From: JAWPMV01 sp038527215
GTDB lineage: Bacteria > Bacteroidota > Bacteroidia > J057
Direction of reading: 5' to 3'
NCBI GenBank assembly: GCA_038527215.1
Contig: JBCBGC010000088.1
Coordinates: forward strand, 1-33,488
DNA length: 33,488 nucleotides
Numbering within the stretch: the stretch's first letter is position 1; every line of letters starts with the position of its first letter. Position numbers and translations under genes: made by a program. Positions 8,067-15,380 of the stretch are shown here, piece after piece. Below the pieces are notes generated by a model that saw only the letters and a list, made by a program, of their open reading frames with translations, was not told where the DNA came from and ran no database searches.

Positions 8067-9770
8067 ATGTTAAGACTAAAAACCTTTATGGGTATGAAAA
8101 ATATAAGCATGATGCTGGTGCTCATACTGCTTTTACCCGGCTGTATGAACCTCACCGAAGAAGTATTTGACGAGGTAGAAGTAGGGGATGTTGAGGCCCT
8201 GCTGGAAGATGCCTCTCCCGAATTCCTCGACAACCTGGTGGCATCCGTATATGCTCCCCTGATTCCGAACTTCACGGAGCGTCTGTACTTTAATCTGCAG
8301 GAATCCACCTCAGATATTTCCATGACGCCCACCCGCCTTTGGTTAGACCCTTCTCGGAGTGACTGGTTTGATGGAGGCCGTTATGTTGTTCTGCACACCC
8401 ACACCTGGGATGCGTCGGAGGCTACCTTGAACAGCGTGTGGAGCAATCTGCAGGGAGGGATCGCAGCCGCCCTGGAAGTCTTAGACGCTTTTGATACTCC
8501 GGCGGCCTTAGCTAATCCAGCCCTGGGCCCAAGAAGAGCAGAAGTACAAGGCATGCTGGCCTTTTATATGTGGGCTATTTTTGATCTTTATGCACAGGTG
8601 CCCTATATCGACCTGAATTCAGGCGAAAATGTGGTACTCTCTGGGCAAGTCGCCATTGATGAAATGATCAGCTTGCTGGACGCGGCTATACCGAACCTTC
8701 GCCAGAAAGACGAGGCCCTCTCCGGAGCCCTGTTTTCCAGAGCTGCCGCCAAAACCCTCAAAGCGCGTATCCATTTGAATCGGGGCGTCTACCTGGATCG
8801 CTACAATTCAGCCTTTTCTTTCAGTGGAGAGGATATGAGCCAGGTGATCACCCTGACCACAGAGATTCTGGATCAGGAAGGATATAGCCTCGCTACGGAT
8901 TATTTCCGCCTCTTCGATGGAGACAGCGATAATAACGCTGCTACTGATGAGCTCATTTTCGTCGCCAACTGTGAAGCTGGCCAGACCTGTAACCGTGCCT
9001 TTACGGCTATGGTGATGAGCCAGGGTCAATTTGCCGCAGATGCCGGGAGCTTCCGGGGATGGAACGGCTTCTGTACCCTACCGGAATTTGTAGATTCCTG
9101 GGATACTTCTGACCCTCGCTATTTCGAAGAAAACTATCCCAACCAGCCTGGCACCATTGATCCGGCTTCCTATCAGCTCAATCGGGGCATTCAGGTAGGC
9201 GTACAGCATGGGCCGGTGCCCGTGGATGCCAACGGTGATCCCACTGAAGGGGGAACCTTCAAGCGTGATGGCAATGGGCAACTGGTGATCGAAGAGTTGC
9301 GCAACTTCCTGCGTGATAACCAGGTGGTGGATTATGCCAAAAACGTGGAGCTTACTTCCAACCAGTGGGCGGGTGCCCGGGTATTCAAATATGAATATGA
9401 TACGCCTGGACCAGGACGTTGGGATACAGACATTAATCCGGTGATTTTCCGCCTGGCTGATGTATACCTGATGCGTGCCGAGGCAAAACTCCGCAGTGGA
9501 GATGCAGCTGGTGCCTTAGAGGATGTGAATACCCTTCGCGCTGCCAGAGGAGCGGCTGCCCTAACGGATATTGATCCGGATAAAATGTTGGCCGAAAGAG
9601 GCTTTGAGTTCTATTGGGAAATGCAACGGAGAACTGATTTGATCCGTTTCGGCAGGTTTAACAATGCCTGGACTTCCAAGGCTGCTTCTGATCCGAATAA
9701 GCGAGTATTCCCGATTCCGCTCAATGCCTTAGCGGCTAGTTCTAACTTGCAACAAAATCAAGGATACTAA
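8067..9770 (+). CDS. susD: SusD/RagB-family nutrient-binding outer-membrane lipoprotein
   Basis: The lid lipoprotein partner of SusC. A short N-terminus leads to the lipobox LLLPGC (Cys26 from the first ATG). In-frame ATGs at 8067, 8088 and 8094 all precede the hydrophobic segment, so the exact start is open. The SusD fold shows in the N-terminal alpha-helical TPR-like region (LNSVWSNLQGGIAAALEVLDAF, read as two parts; AEVQGMLAFYMWAIFDLYAQ). It also shows in the C-terminal signature (VIFRLADVYLMRAEAKLRSG, DVNTLRAARG, LAERGFEFYWEMQRRTDLIRFGRF, in segments). The usual family ending VFPIPLNAL is present. The 5-bp gap to susC indicates one transcript; a strong terminator follows 25 bp after the stop codon. 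Confidence 0.94.
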   Translation: MLRLKTFMGMKNISMMLVLILLLPGCMNLTEEVFDEVEVGDVEALLEDASPEFLDNLVASVYAPLIPNFTERLYFNLQESTSDISMTPTRLWLDPSRSDWFDGGRYVVLHTHTWDASEATLNSVWSNLQGGIAAALEVLDAFDTPAALANPALGPRRAEVQGMLAFYMWAIFDLYAQVPYIDLNSGENVVLSGQVAIDEMISLLDAAIPNLRQKDEALSGALFSRAAAKTLKARIHLNRGVYLDRYNSAFSFSGEDMSQVITLTTEILDQEGYSLATDYFRLFDGDSDNNAATDELIFVANCEAGQTCNRAFTAMVMSQGQFAADAGSFRGWNGFCTLPEFVDSWDTSDPRYFEENYPNQPGTIDPASYQLNRGIQVGVQHGPVPVDANGDPTEGGTFKRDGNGQLVIEELRNFLRDNQVVDYAKNVELTSNQWAGARVFKYEYDTPGPGRWDTDINPVIFRLADVYLMRAEAKLRSGDAAGALEDVNTLRAARGAAALTDIDPDKMLAERGFEFYWEMQRRTDLIRFGRFNNAWTSKAASDPNKRVFPIPLNALAASSNLQQNQGY

Positions 9771-9795
9771 TTACAAATAGTTATCAAATAAAGGC

Positions 9796-9828
9796 GGCCA
9801 TCTTCCCTGGGAAGATGGCCTTTTTCTT
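9796..9828 (+). terminator. Rho-independent terminator after susD
   Basis: GGCCATCTTCCC (9796-9807) pairs perfectly with GGGAAGATGGCC (9809-9820), followed by TTTTTCTTT. It closes the susC-susD transcript and may also act on the convergent yeiH-like gene, although the T-run on the minus strand is poor. Confidence 0.92.
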
Positions 9829-9892
9829 TACGATAAGGATAAGGGCTAAGGCAGGCAGGTGTAGCATTCATCCGCTCACAGCTGCTGTTTTT

Positions 9893-10831
9893 TTATCCCA
9901 GGAGAATCACCAACAAAGAACCTACCGAAACCAATACCCAAAGCAGGCCGCCCAATAATAAAGGTTTCAGTCCGGCTGATTTGATCTTTTCTTTGGAGAG
10001 GTTTAATCCGATGAAAAGCAGGGTTAACACCAGGATAGACCTTGAAAGTCCGACTAATTGTTCACTAAAAGAAAAAGGAAAATAAGTGGACAAAAGGGTG
10101 GCTCCAATAAAGGCAAAAATGAAAAAGGGAATTTTAATCTTTTGTCCTTTTGCCCGAAATAAAAACATAGAAATCAGGGAAACCGGAATGATCCACAGAG
10201 CACGAGAAAGTTTAAGCGTGGTGGCTATATTGAGAGCTTCCAGTCCATAGGTATTGGCGGCTCCAACCACAGAACTTGTATCATGAATGGCAATCGCACT
10301 CCAGGTGCCGAACTCTATTTGGGAAATGCCTAAATACCAACCAATTGAAGGGAAAATGAGCAAGGCAATAGCGTTAAGCAGGAAAACCACGCCCAGCGAA
10401 ATAGACATTTGTTGATCAGTAGCTTTTACCACCGGAGATACTGCCGCGATGGCGCTCCCCCCACAAATGGCCGTTCCTACTGAAATGAGGAAGCCCTGCG
10501 TTCGATCAAGTCCAATCCAGCGGGCCAGACTCAGCCCTGCTACCAGGGTAAATAGGATAGAACCAGCGATCAGCCAAAACCCAGATTGGGTGGTAGCCAG
10601 GGCTTCGTTGAAGTTCATGCCCAGCCCGAGGCCCACAATCGAAATCTTGAGCATATTGCTCACCCATTTGCTTTTTAATCCTGGGAAAGGGTGTCCCCAG
10701 ATATTGGCAATGAGCACGCCTCCCAACAGCGCAAGTGGACTGCTGAAGTAGGGGGTAAAACAAAGAATAGCGAAGATGAAAAAGAAGATACGAGACCAGG
10801 GCAAGACGGAAAGCGCGGAGCTTTTTTGCAT
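9893..10831 (-). CDS. yeiH: YeiH-family (UPF0324) membrane transporter, putative sulfate/organosulfur exporter
   Basis: A 312-residue polytopic inner-membrane protein with about ten hydrophobic segments. The family hallmark GTAICGGSAIAAVSPV is present near residues 123-138, as is IAIHDTSSVVGAANTYG, a second conserved block. The family (Cons_hypoth698, UPF0324) is annotated as putative sulfate exporters, but direct biochemical evidence is thin, so the substrate is uncertain. It lies 83 bp downstream of a LysR-family gene in the same direction, the usual partner for this family. That gap contains a perfect 16-bp palindrome (10881-10896), which suggests control by the LysR protein. Length and motifs look intact. 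Confidence 0.88.
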   Translation of the reverse strand: MQKSSALSVLPWSRIFFFIFAILCFTPYFSSPLALLGGVLIANIWGHPFPGLKSKWVSNMLKISIVGLGLGMNFNEALATTQSGFWLIAGSILFTLVAGLSLARWIGLDRTQGFLISVGTAICGGSAIAAVSPVVKATDQQMSISLGVVFLLNAIALLIFPSIGWYLGISQIEFGTWSAIAIHDTSSVVGAANTYGLEALNIATTLKLSRALWIIPVSLISMFLFRAKGQKIKIPFFIFAFIGATLLSTYFPFSFSEQLVGLSRSILVLTLLFIGLNLSKEKIKSAGLKPLLLGGLLWVLVSVGSLLVILLG

Positions 10832-10880
10832 GCTGACTATAAAAGGTTGTTGTCCTTAAAGATAGCACATTTTCCCGGCT

Positions 10881-10896
10881 ATTTGTTATAACAAAT
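10881..10896. promoter_or_regulatory. Perfect palindrome, candidate LysR-protein binding site
   Basis: ATTTGTTATAACAAAT is a perfect 16-bp palindrome between the LysR gene stop codon and the yeiH-like start codon, about 50 bp upstream of the latter. Its place and symmetry fit a LysR-type operator. No T-tract follows, so it is not a terminator. Confidence 0.5.
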
Positions 10897-10914
10897 ACTT
10901 AGAATCTATTCCAT

Positions 10915-11808
10915 TTAGTTATGCCTCTGGGAGAAGATTTTTTGAATCATTTTGATGGGATGGGTGGCATGTCCATGCAGGTAGACATATTGAAAATGTC
11001 GCTTGATATCCAGCTTTTTCACTTCAATGATGCGGAGCTGATTGGTCTTGAGCTCATCCAGGATAGCATGAATGGATAAAAAGGCGTAGGCCTCAGTATT
11101 GAGCAAATAAGATTTGATGCCTTCGGTACTGCCAAGGACCATTTCCACGTTAAGGTCGTCCGGTTCTATTCCTTTTTGTGATAAGGCTGATTCGATCACT
11201 TTGCGGGTACCAGAGCCTGGCTCGCGGATGATCATGGGCAGCTTTTTTAATTCTTCAAAGCGAACTTCATCTTTTTTCCGCAGTTGAGAAGATACCCTGG
11301 TAGCCAGCACGATTTCATCTGCCCGATAACTTTCGTAGTGGAGGTAAGGGTTCACGCTTTTCCCTTCCGTAAATCCCAGGTCAATTTGTTTATCCAGGAC
11401 CAACTGCTCGATCTTTTCGGTATTGCCATTAATGAGGGTGATCTCCAGAGAAGGGTAGAGCTTTTTAAGTTCGGATAAATCCTTAGGCAAGATGTATTGA
11501 GAAATGGTGGTACTGGCCCCCATTACCAAATGCGGAGGAAACTGATCATCTAAGGCCAGGAAATCCTGTTCCAGGGTTTTGTATAGATCGAGGATACGGT
11601 TGGCGTAGCTCAGTAGCAATTCCCCTTCAGGCGTCAAACTGATCCGGCCCCCCTCCCGGTTGATCAAAGCCTTTCCAAACTGGGCTTCCAACTTGGCGAT
11701 GTGTTTGCTCACCGCTGGTTGAGAGATCTTCATGACACGCGCTGCCCGGGTATAACTCAACTGATCCGCTACTGCTTTAAAGACCTTTAATCTGGTGTCC
11801 ATGCGCAT
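10915..11808 (-). CDS. LysR-family transcriptional regulator
   Basis: A full-length LysR regulator (297 aa). The winged helix-turn-helix is at about residues 5-65 (AARVMKISQPAVSKHIAKLE, then FGKALINREGGRISLTPEGE). The co-inducer-binding domain follows (VMGASTTISQYILPKDLSEL; PMIIREPGSGTRKVIE, a typical CysB/CbbR-like block). It is encoded upstream of and co-directional with the yeiH-like gene, which it probably controls. The ATG at 11808 is preceded two codons later by another (MRMDTRL), so the start may shift by two residues. Upstream lies an inverted repeat with GATACGAA arms. Confidence 0.93.
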   Translation of the reverse strand: MRMDTRLKVFKAVADQLSYTRAARVMKISQPAVSKHIAKLEAQFGKALINREGGRISLTPEGELLLSYANRILDLYKTLEQDFLALDDQFPPHLVMGASTTISQYILPKDLSELKKLYPSLEITLINGNTEKIEQLVLDKQIDLGFTEGKSVNPYLHYESYRADEIVLATRVSSQLRKKDEVRFEELKKLPMIIREPGSGTRKVIESALSQKGIEPDDLNVEMVLGSTEGIKSYLLNTEAYAFLSIHAILDELKTNQLRIIEVKKLDIKRHFQYVYLHGHATHPIKMIQKIFSQRHN

Positions 11809-11826
11809 TTTTTTTCCAGGAGTTAA

Positions 11827-11876
11827 GATACGAAAAGCCTTAATTTTCAGGAGAAAGCCCCAGCTAAATTCGTATC
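11827..11876. promoter_or_regulatory. Long-spaced inverted repeat upstream of the LysR gene
   Basis: GATACGAA (11827-11834) and TTCGTATC (11869-11876) are perfect inverted arms 34 bp apart, in the divergent region between the LysR gene and the 4-TM protein gene. It may be a looping operator or a chance match; the sequence alone cannot decide. Confidence 0.3.
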
Positions 11877-11889
11877 AACCTAAAGATGT

Positions 11890-11940
11890 ATGTAAAAAAT
11901 ACCTTACATTTAGAACAAAATACTTTACTTCGCGTAAAGT
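11890..11940. promoter_or_regulatory. Two adjacent inverted repeats upstream of the membrane protein/XRE pair
   Basis: ATGTAA (11890-11895) pairs with TTACAT (11904-11909), and ACTTTAC (11922-11928) pairs with GTAAAGT (11934-11940) around TTCGC. Both share a GTAA/TTAC core and lie just before the start at 11974. They are candidate operators for the XRE protein encoded by the second gene of the pair. Confidence 0.4.
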
Positions 11941-11973
11941 GAATTGTACGCAAAGTTAATCAAGCCTTACAAT

Positions 11974-12426
11974 ATGGAACCGCTATCCTTTCAGGAAAAG
12001 AAAAGTCTCGCCAATCTGTTCAGCGTACTGCTGGTCATCGGCTGGTTTGTGTGGTATGTCTGGTATCGGCATCCGGCTGAACTGAGCGGGGAAGTGGATT
12101 TTGCCTTTTGGGGAAAAACCATGTTGTGGTTGATGCCTTTACAAATTGGGGCCAGTATTTTGATCCACATCCTGTTGGTCATTCTCAATACCATAGCCAC
12201 GCGCGAAGAAGATCCTGGCATAGAGGACGAGCGAGATAAAATGGTAGATATGCGGGCCGGTCAGTTTACCCTTTCCATATTCGCCCTGGGATTTGTCCTT
12301 TCTATGATTCCACTTGCCCTGGGATACTCCCCAGTTTGGATGTTCGTGGGACTGGCTGGGGGACTTTTTCTCTCTCAAATTACCTGGTGCCTGACCCAGT
12401 TTTATTTATACCGCCGAGGCTACTAA
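11974..12426 (+). CDS. Small four-TM membrane protein of unknown function
   Basis: A 150-residue protein with about four hydrophobic segments (LFSVLLVIGWFVWYVWY; MLWLMPLQIGASILIHILLV; a stretch around FTLSIFALGFVLSMI; WMFVGLAGGLFLSQI). A charged cytoplasmic loop (REEDPGIEDERDKMVDM) lies in the middle. The ATG at 11974 is chosen; the frame is open upstream only to a TTG. Its stop codon overlaps the ATG of the XRE gene by one base (TAATG), so the two are translationally coupled. Small membrane proteins paired with a 70-residue XRE regulator recur in many bacteria. The charged middle loop recalls the DUF2178 type, but I cannot confirm that by eye. Confidence 0.8.
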   Translation: MEPLSFQEKKSLANLFSVLLVIGWFVWYVWYRHPAELSGEVDFAFWGKTMLWLMPLQIGASILIHILLVILNTIATREEDPGIEDERDKMVDMRAGQFTLSIFALGFVLSMIPLALGYSPVWMFVGLAGGLFLSQITWCLTQFYLYRRGY

Positions 12427-12647
12427 TGATGGCTAAGACCCAGATTCAAAATAATATCCGCAAGCTGCGGTTTTTCGAGGATGAGATGACCCAACAACAG
12501 CTGGCGGAAAAAGTAGGCGTTACCCGGCAAACCATTATTGCCATGGAAAAGGGAAAATATGCCCCTTCTCTGGAACTCGCCTTTAAAATAGCGCACGTAT
12601 TCAAGGTTCCCCTTGATGAGGTCTTTACCTACCATCCTGAGGGTTGA
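12426..12647 (+). CDS. Small XRE/Cro-like HTH regulator
   Basis: A 73-residue protein consisting almost entirely of one HTH_3 domain: MTQQQLAEKVGVTRQTIIAM is the helix-turn-helix, followed by EKGKYAPSLELAFKIAHVF and the family ending PLDEVFTYHPEG. The longer frame back to 12336 lies inside the upstream gene, so the tandem ATGs at 12426/12429 are the real start. Compact regulators of this type usually repress their own operon, here the membrane protein/XRE pair, and the inverted repeats at 11890-11940 are likely targets. Confidence 0.9.
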   Translation: MMAKTQIQNNIRKLRFFEDEMTQQQLAEKVGVTRQTIIAMEKGKYAPSLELAFKIAHVFKVPLDEVFTYHPEG

Positions 12648-12673
12648 CCCACTGAACATATTGAACTTTATAC

Positions 12674-12691
12674 CGGTAGCAAAGGCTACCG
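12674..12691 (+). other. Short hairpin after the XRE gene
   Basis: CGGTAGC and GCTACCG form a perfect 7-bp stem around AAAG, 27 bp after the XRE stop codon and 33 bp before the oxidoreductase start. No real T-run follows, so it is at best a weak terminator or an mRNA-stabilising hairpin. Confidence 0.4.
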
Positions 12692-12723
12692 ACAGCACCT
12701 CTATTTTCTAACAAAACAGCAAA

Positions 12724-13698
12724 ATGAAAGCGATTGTATGTACCCGTTACGGGGCACCGGATGTTCTACATCTTCAAGATGTGCCTAAGCCCACACCTGG
12801 CGATTTCGAAGTATTGATCAGGGTAAAAGCGGCCGTGGTCAATCACCCCGACCTGGTTTTTCGCATGGGAACCCCCTGGATTTCACGTCTGGTGATTGGC
12901 TTGACCAAACCCAAACATGCGATTCCGGGAGATAGCTTCGCGGGCATCGTGGAGGCAGTGGGCAAGAAGGTGAGTTTGTTTCAGCCGGGAGACGAAATTT
13001 TTGGCGCCACCGGAACTGAGTTTGGGGCTCACGCAGAATATCTTTGTTTGCCAGAATCAGCGGCCATGACCCCCAAACCCCAGAATATGAGCTTTGGAGA
13101 GGCGGTATCTGTATGCTACGGAGGCCTGACCGCCTTGCCTTTTCTGCGGGATGTCGGCAAGATAAAAGCCGGACAAAAAGTCCTGATCAACGGAGCCTCT
13201 GGCGGCATTGGCACTTATGCTGTACAGATGGCCAAAGCCTATGGCGCCCATGTCACCGCCGTTTGTAGTGGCAAGAATGCGGCTTGGGTCAAGGAATTAG
13301 GTGCGGACCGGGTGATAGATTATCAGCAGATGGATTACACCCAGGAGGATGTAGCTTATGATATCATCTTTGATACCGTAGCGAAAAGCAAGTTTGCCAA
13401 GGCGCGACGCGTGTTGAGTGCTCAGGGAACCTTCATGACTCCAGGCATACCTGCCAGTATTTTTCCCTGGATCATCTGGACCAGCATTTTTAGGGGTGGG
13501 AAAAAAGCCCGCTTTGCGGCTACAGGCTTACGCCCAACCAAAGACCGTCTGGTCGATTTGAAGTTTATGCGTGAATGGATTGAAGCAGGTAAAATGACCT
13601 CCGTCATCGACCGGGAGTATAGCCTGGCAGAAGTGCCCGAAGCGCATCGCTATGTCGCGACCGAGCGGAAAAAGGGTAATGTGGTGATTCGGATTTGA
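12724..13698 (+). CDS. MDR-superfamily NAD(P)-dependent quinone oxidoreductase / alcohol dehydrogenase
   Basis: A 324-residue medium-chain dehydrogenase/reductase. The GroES-like domain is at about 1-115 (MKAIVCTRYGAPDVLHLQDV, VLIRVKAAVVNHPDL, GDSFAGIVEAVGKKV). The Rossmann domain carries the quinone-reductase-type nucleotide motif INGASGGIGTYAVQMAKAYG, then ADRVIDYQQMDYTQ. The structural-zinc cysteines of classical alcohol dehydrogenases are absent, so a zinc-independent, NADPH-linked reductase of quinones or enones is most likely. It ends with the usual AHRYVATERKKGNVVIRI. It follows the XRE gene by 76 bp and may be independent. The substrate is unknown. Confidence 0.9.
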   Translation: MKAIVCTRYGAPDVLHLQDVPKPTPGDFEVLIRVKAAVVNHPDLVFRMGTPWISRLVIGLTKPKHAIPGDSFAGIVEAVGKKVSLFQPGDEIFGATGTEFGAHAEYLCLPESAAMTPKPQNMSFGEAVSVCYGGLTALPFLRDVGKIKAGQKVLINGASGGIGTYAVQMAKAYGAHVTAVCSGKNAAWVKELGADRVIDYQQMDYTQEDVAYDIIFDTVAKSKFAKARRVLSAQGTFMTPGIPASIFPWIIWTSIFRGGKKARFAATGLRPTKDRLVDLKFMREWIEAGKMTSVIDREYSLAEVPEAHRYVATERKKGNVVIRI

Positions 13699-13710
13699 GG
13701 AGAATCATAG

Positions 13711-14160
13711 GAAGACGGATGAGGTCATCATGAGTCCAGCTACTGAAACCCCATAACCACCACCCTTTTTTGTCACCCTGGAAAGGCTTTGAGCCTTAGC
13801 GAAAAGACTTATCCGGGGTCTCCATGATTACATAAAGATCGCAGAGATCTCAAACGACAGGAATGTCGGAGTCTTTGACCCGGACAGCTCACCTCTTTTC
13901 AGTCGGAAGAGCTTCCTGGGTGGCAAAGCTGGGGAAGATTATGAGATCATCATCAGTGCAGGGTAGCTCCTGGAACCCCACAACCACCCTCAAATATGTC
14001 TCCCCGGAAAGGCTTTGAGCGCTAGCGAAAAGACTTATCCGGGGTCTCCATGATTACATAAAGATCGCAGAGACCTCCAACGATAGGCATGTCGGAGTCC
14101 TTGACCCGGACAGCTCACCTCCTTTCAGTCGGAAGAACTTGCGGGGTGCCAAAGAAAGAG
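13711..14160. repeat. Imperfect tandem duplication, two units of about 225 bp
   Basis: Unit 1 spans about 13711-13933 and unit 2 about 13934-14160. The core of 131 bp (13780-13910 versus 14006-14136) has 8 mismatches and no gap by hand alignment. The flanks align more loosely, for example AACCCCATAACCACC versus AACCCCACAACCACC. Unit 1 contains a hairpin AAGGCT-TTG-AGCCTT, lost in unit 2. In one plus-strand frame each unit stays open for about 45 codons (reading ALAKRLIRGLHDYIKIAE), but an in-frame TGA precedes it and there is no start codon. It fills the 520-bp gap between the oxidoreductase and the racemase gene. I see no other gene in this gap. Confidence 0.85.
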
Positions 14161-14218
14161 AAGAGGTAGAGGATTGTATCCAGAAAAGAGTATAAACAGC
14201 AGCTGGACTTACCCGCCC

Positions 14219-15304
14219 TCACAACTCAAACCGCTCCCGGATTTCCTCCGAATGCTCCCCCGCTACGGGCGAGCCATGCTGCACCTCAGAGGGCGTGCGG
14301 CTAAAGCGTGGGGCAGGGGAGGGCTGCATAATGCCATCCAACTCAAAGTAGGTATCCCGGGCTACCAGGTGAGGATGCGACTGCGCTTCCAGATAATTCA
14401 GCACTGGGGCGAAACATACGTCAGTGCCTTCGAGGAGTGCGCACCATTCAGCCTGGGATTTTTGCTTAAATATTTCTGCCAGCTTTTCCTTCATTTCCGG
14501 CCATAGTCTCTGGTTATGCTGACGGGCAAAAAAAGCTGGGTCAAGCCCCATTTTTTCGATAAGCAGGGCATAAAACTGTGGCTCCAGGGGGCCAATCGAG
14601 ACATATTTCTCATCACTGGTTTCGTAGACGTTATAGTAATGGGCACCTGCATCCAGCATGTTCTTCCCTCGCACCGGCTTGTGCATGCCCAGGGCATGCA
14701 AGGTATTGAAAACCGCCATCAGGTTGGCGGTCCCATCGGTCATGGCTGCATCTACCACTTGTCCCTTGCCGGATGTTTGAGCTTCGATATAGGCCGCCAG
14801 AATGCCTACCACCAGGAACATCGCTCCGCCGCCATAATCGCCCACCAGGTTTAAGGGAATGGCTGGCGGGTGCCGAGGCGTGCCCATCGCCGCCAGGGGA
14901 CCCGTCAGAGAAATATAATTGATGTCGTGCCCGGCACTTTTGGCTAGTGGGCCGTATTGTCCCCAGCCGGTCATGCGCGCGTAGATCAGCTTGGGATTTG
15001 CGGCCAGGCATTCCTCAGGTCCCAGACCCAGCCGTTCCATCACGCCTGGGCGAAAGCCTTCGAACAGCACATCAACCTCTTTCACCATCTGCAAAAGGGT
15101 CGCTTGATCTGTGGCATCTTTCAGGTCGAGGGTAATGGATTTTTTGCCACGACGGGTAGTGTCCGGCACCTTTGCCTGATACTGGCTGTTTTTTCTTTCC
15201 ACCAAAATGACCTCCGCTCCCATATCTGCTAGCAGCATCCCACCGAAGGGAGCAGGGCCGAGGGCAGCAATTTCAATCATTTTGAGACCTTGAAGGGGAC
15301 CCAT
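14219..15304 (-). CDS. amacr: Alpha-methylacyl-CoA racemase (CaiB/BaiF CoA-transferase family)
   Basis: Interconverts (2R)- and (2S)-2-methylacyl-CoA so that branched fatty acids and similar side chains can enter beta-oxidation. Counting from the ATG at 15304 (361 aa), the catalytic residues fall at His126 (AGHDINY), Asp156 (LVGDYGGG) and Glu241 (IGPLEPQF), the same numbers as in the mycobacterial racemase MCR. That supports both the function and this start. The frame extends to a GTG at 15343, but this lies inside the terminator of the upstream gene. The N-terminus (LKMIEIAALGPAPFGGMLLA) is typical. It lies downstream of the thiolase/FadJ operon in the same direction, separated by a terminator, so it may have its own promoter or be reached by read-through. 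Confidence 0.93.
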   Translation of the reverse strand: MGPLQGLKMIEIAALGPAPFGGMLLADMGAEVILVERKNSQYQAKVPDTTRRGKKSITLDLKDATDQATLLQMVKEVDVLFEGFRPGVMERLGLGPEECLAANPKLIYARMTGWGQYGPLAKSAGHDINYISLTGPLAAMGTPRHPPAIPLNLVGDYGGGAMFLVVGILAAYIEAQTSGKGQVVDAAMTDGTANLMAVFNTLHALGMHKPVRGKNMLDAGAHYYNVYETSDEKYVSIGPLEPQFYALLIEKMGLDPAFFARQHNQRLWPEMKEKLAEIFKQKSQAEWCALLEGTDVCFAPVLNYLEAQSHPHLVARDTYFELDGIMQPSPAPRFSRTPSEVQHGSPVAGEHSEEIRERFEL

Positions 15305-15323
15305 AGGGCTGGTATTTTTTCGG

Positions 15324-15358
15324 TAAAAAAATGAGCGAGCCACGCAGGCGACTCGCTC
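15324..15358 (-). terminator. Rho-independent terminator after the fadJ-like gene
   Basis: On the minus strand GAGCGAG (15358-15352) pairs with CTCGCTC (15339-15333), followed by ATTTTTTT. It lies between the stop codon of the fadJ-like gene and the ATG of the racemase. Confidence 0.88.
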
Positions 15359-15380
15359 GGTTAAAACTAGTATGGCTTTA

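Noticed and set aside
12336..12425. Longer N-terminus for the XRE protein
   Set aside because: It overlaps the membrane protein gene out of frame; the HTH domain begins right after the tandem ATGs at 12426.
13747..14160. A small repeated coding sequence in the 225-bp units
   Set aside because: The aligned frame has a preceding TGA, no start codon, different C-terminal ends and several non-synonymous changes. Kept as a repeat, not a gene.
15305..15343. Upstream GTG start for the racemase
   Set aside because: It lies inside the terminator hairpin of the fadJ-like gene. The ATG at 15304 puts the catalytic residues at 126, 156 and 241 as in the mycobacterial enzyme.
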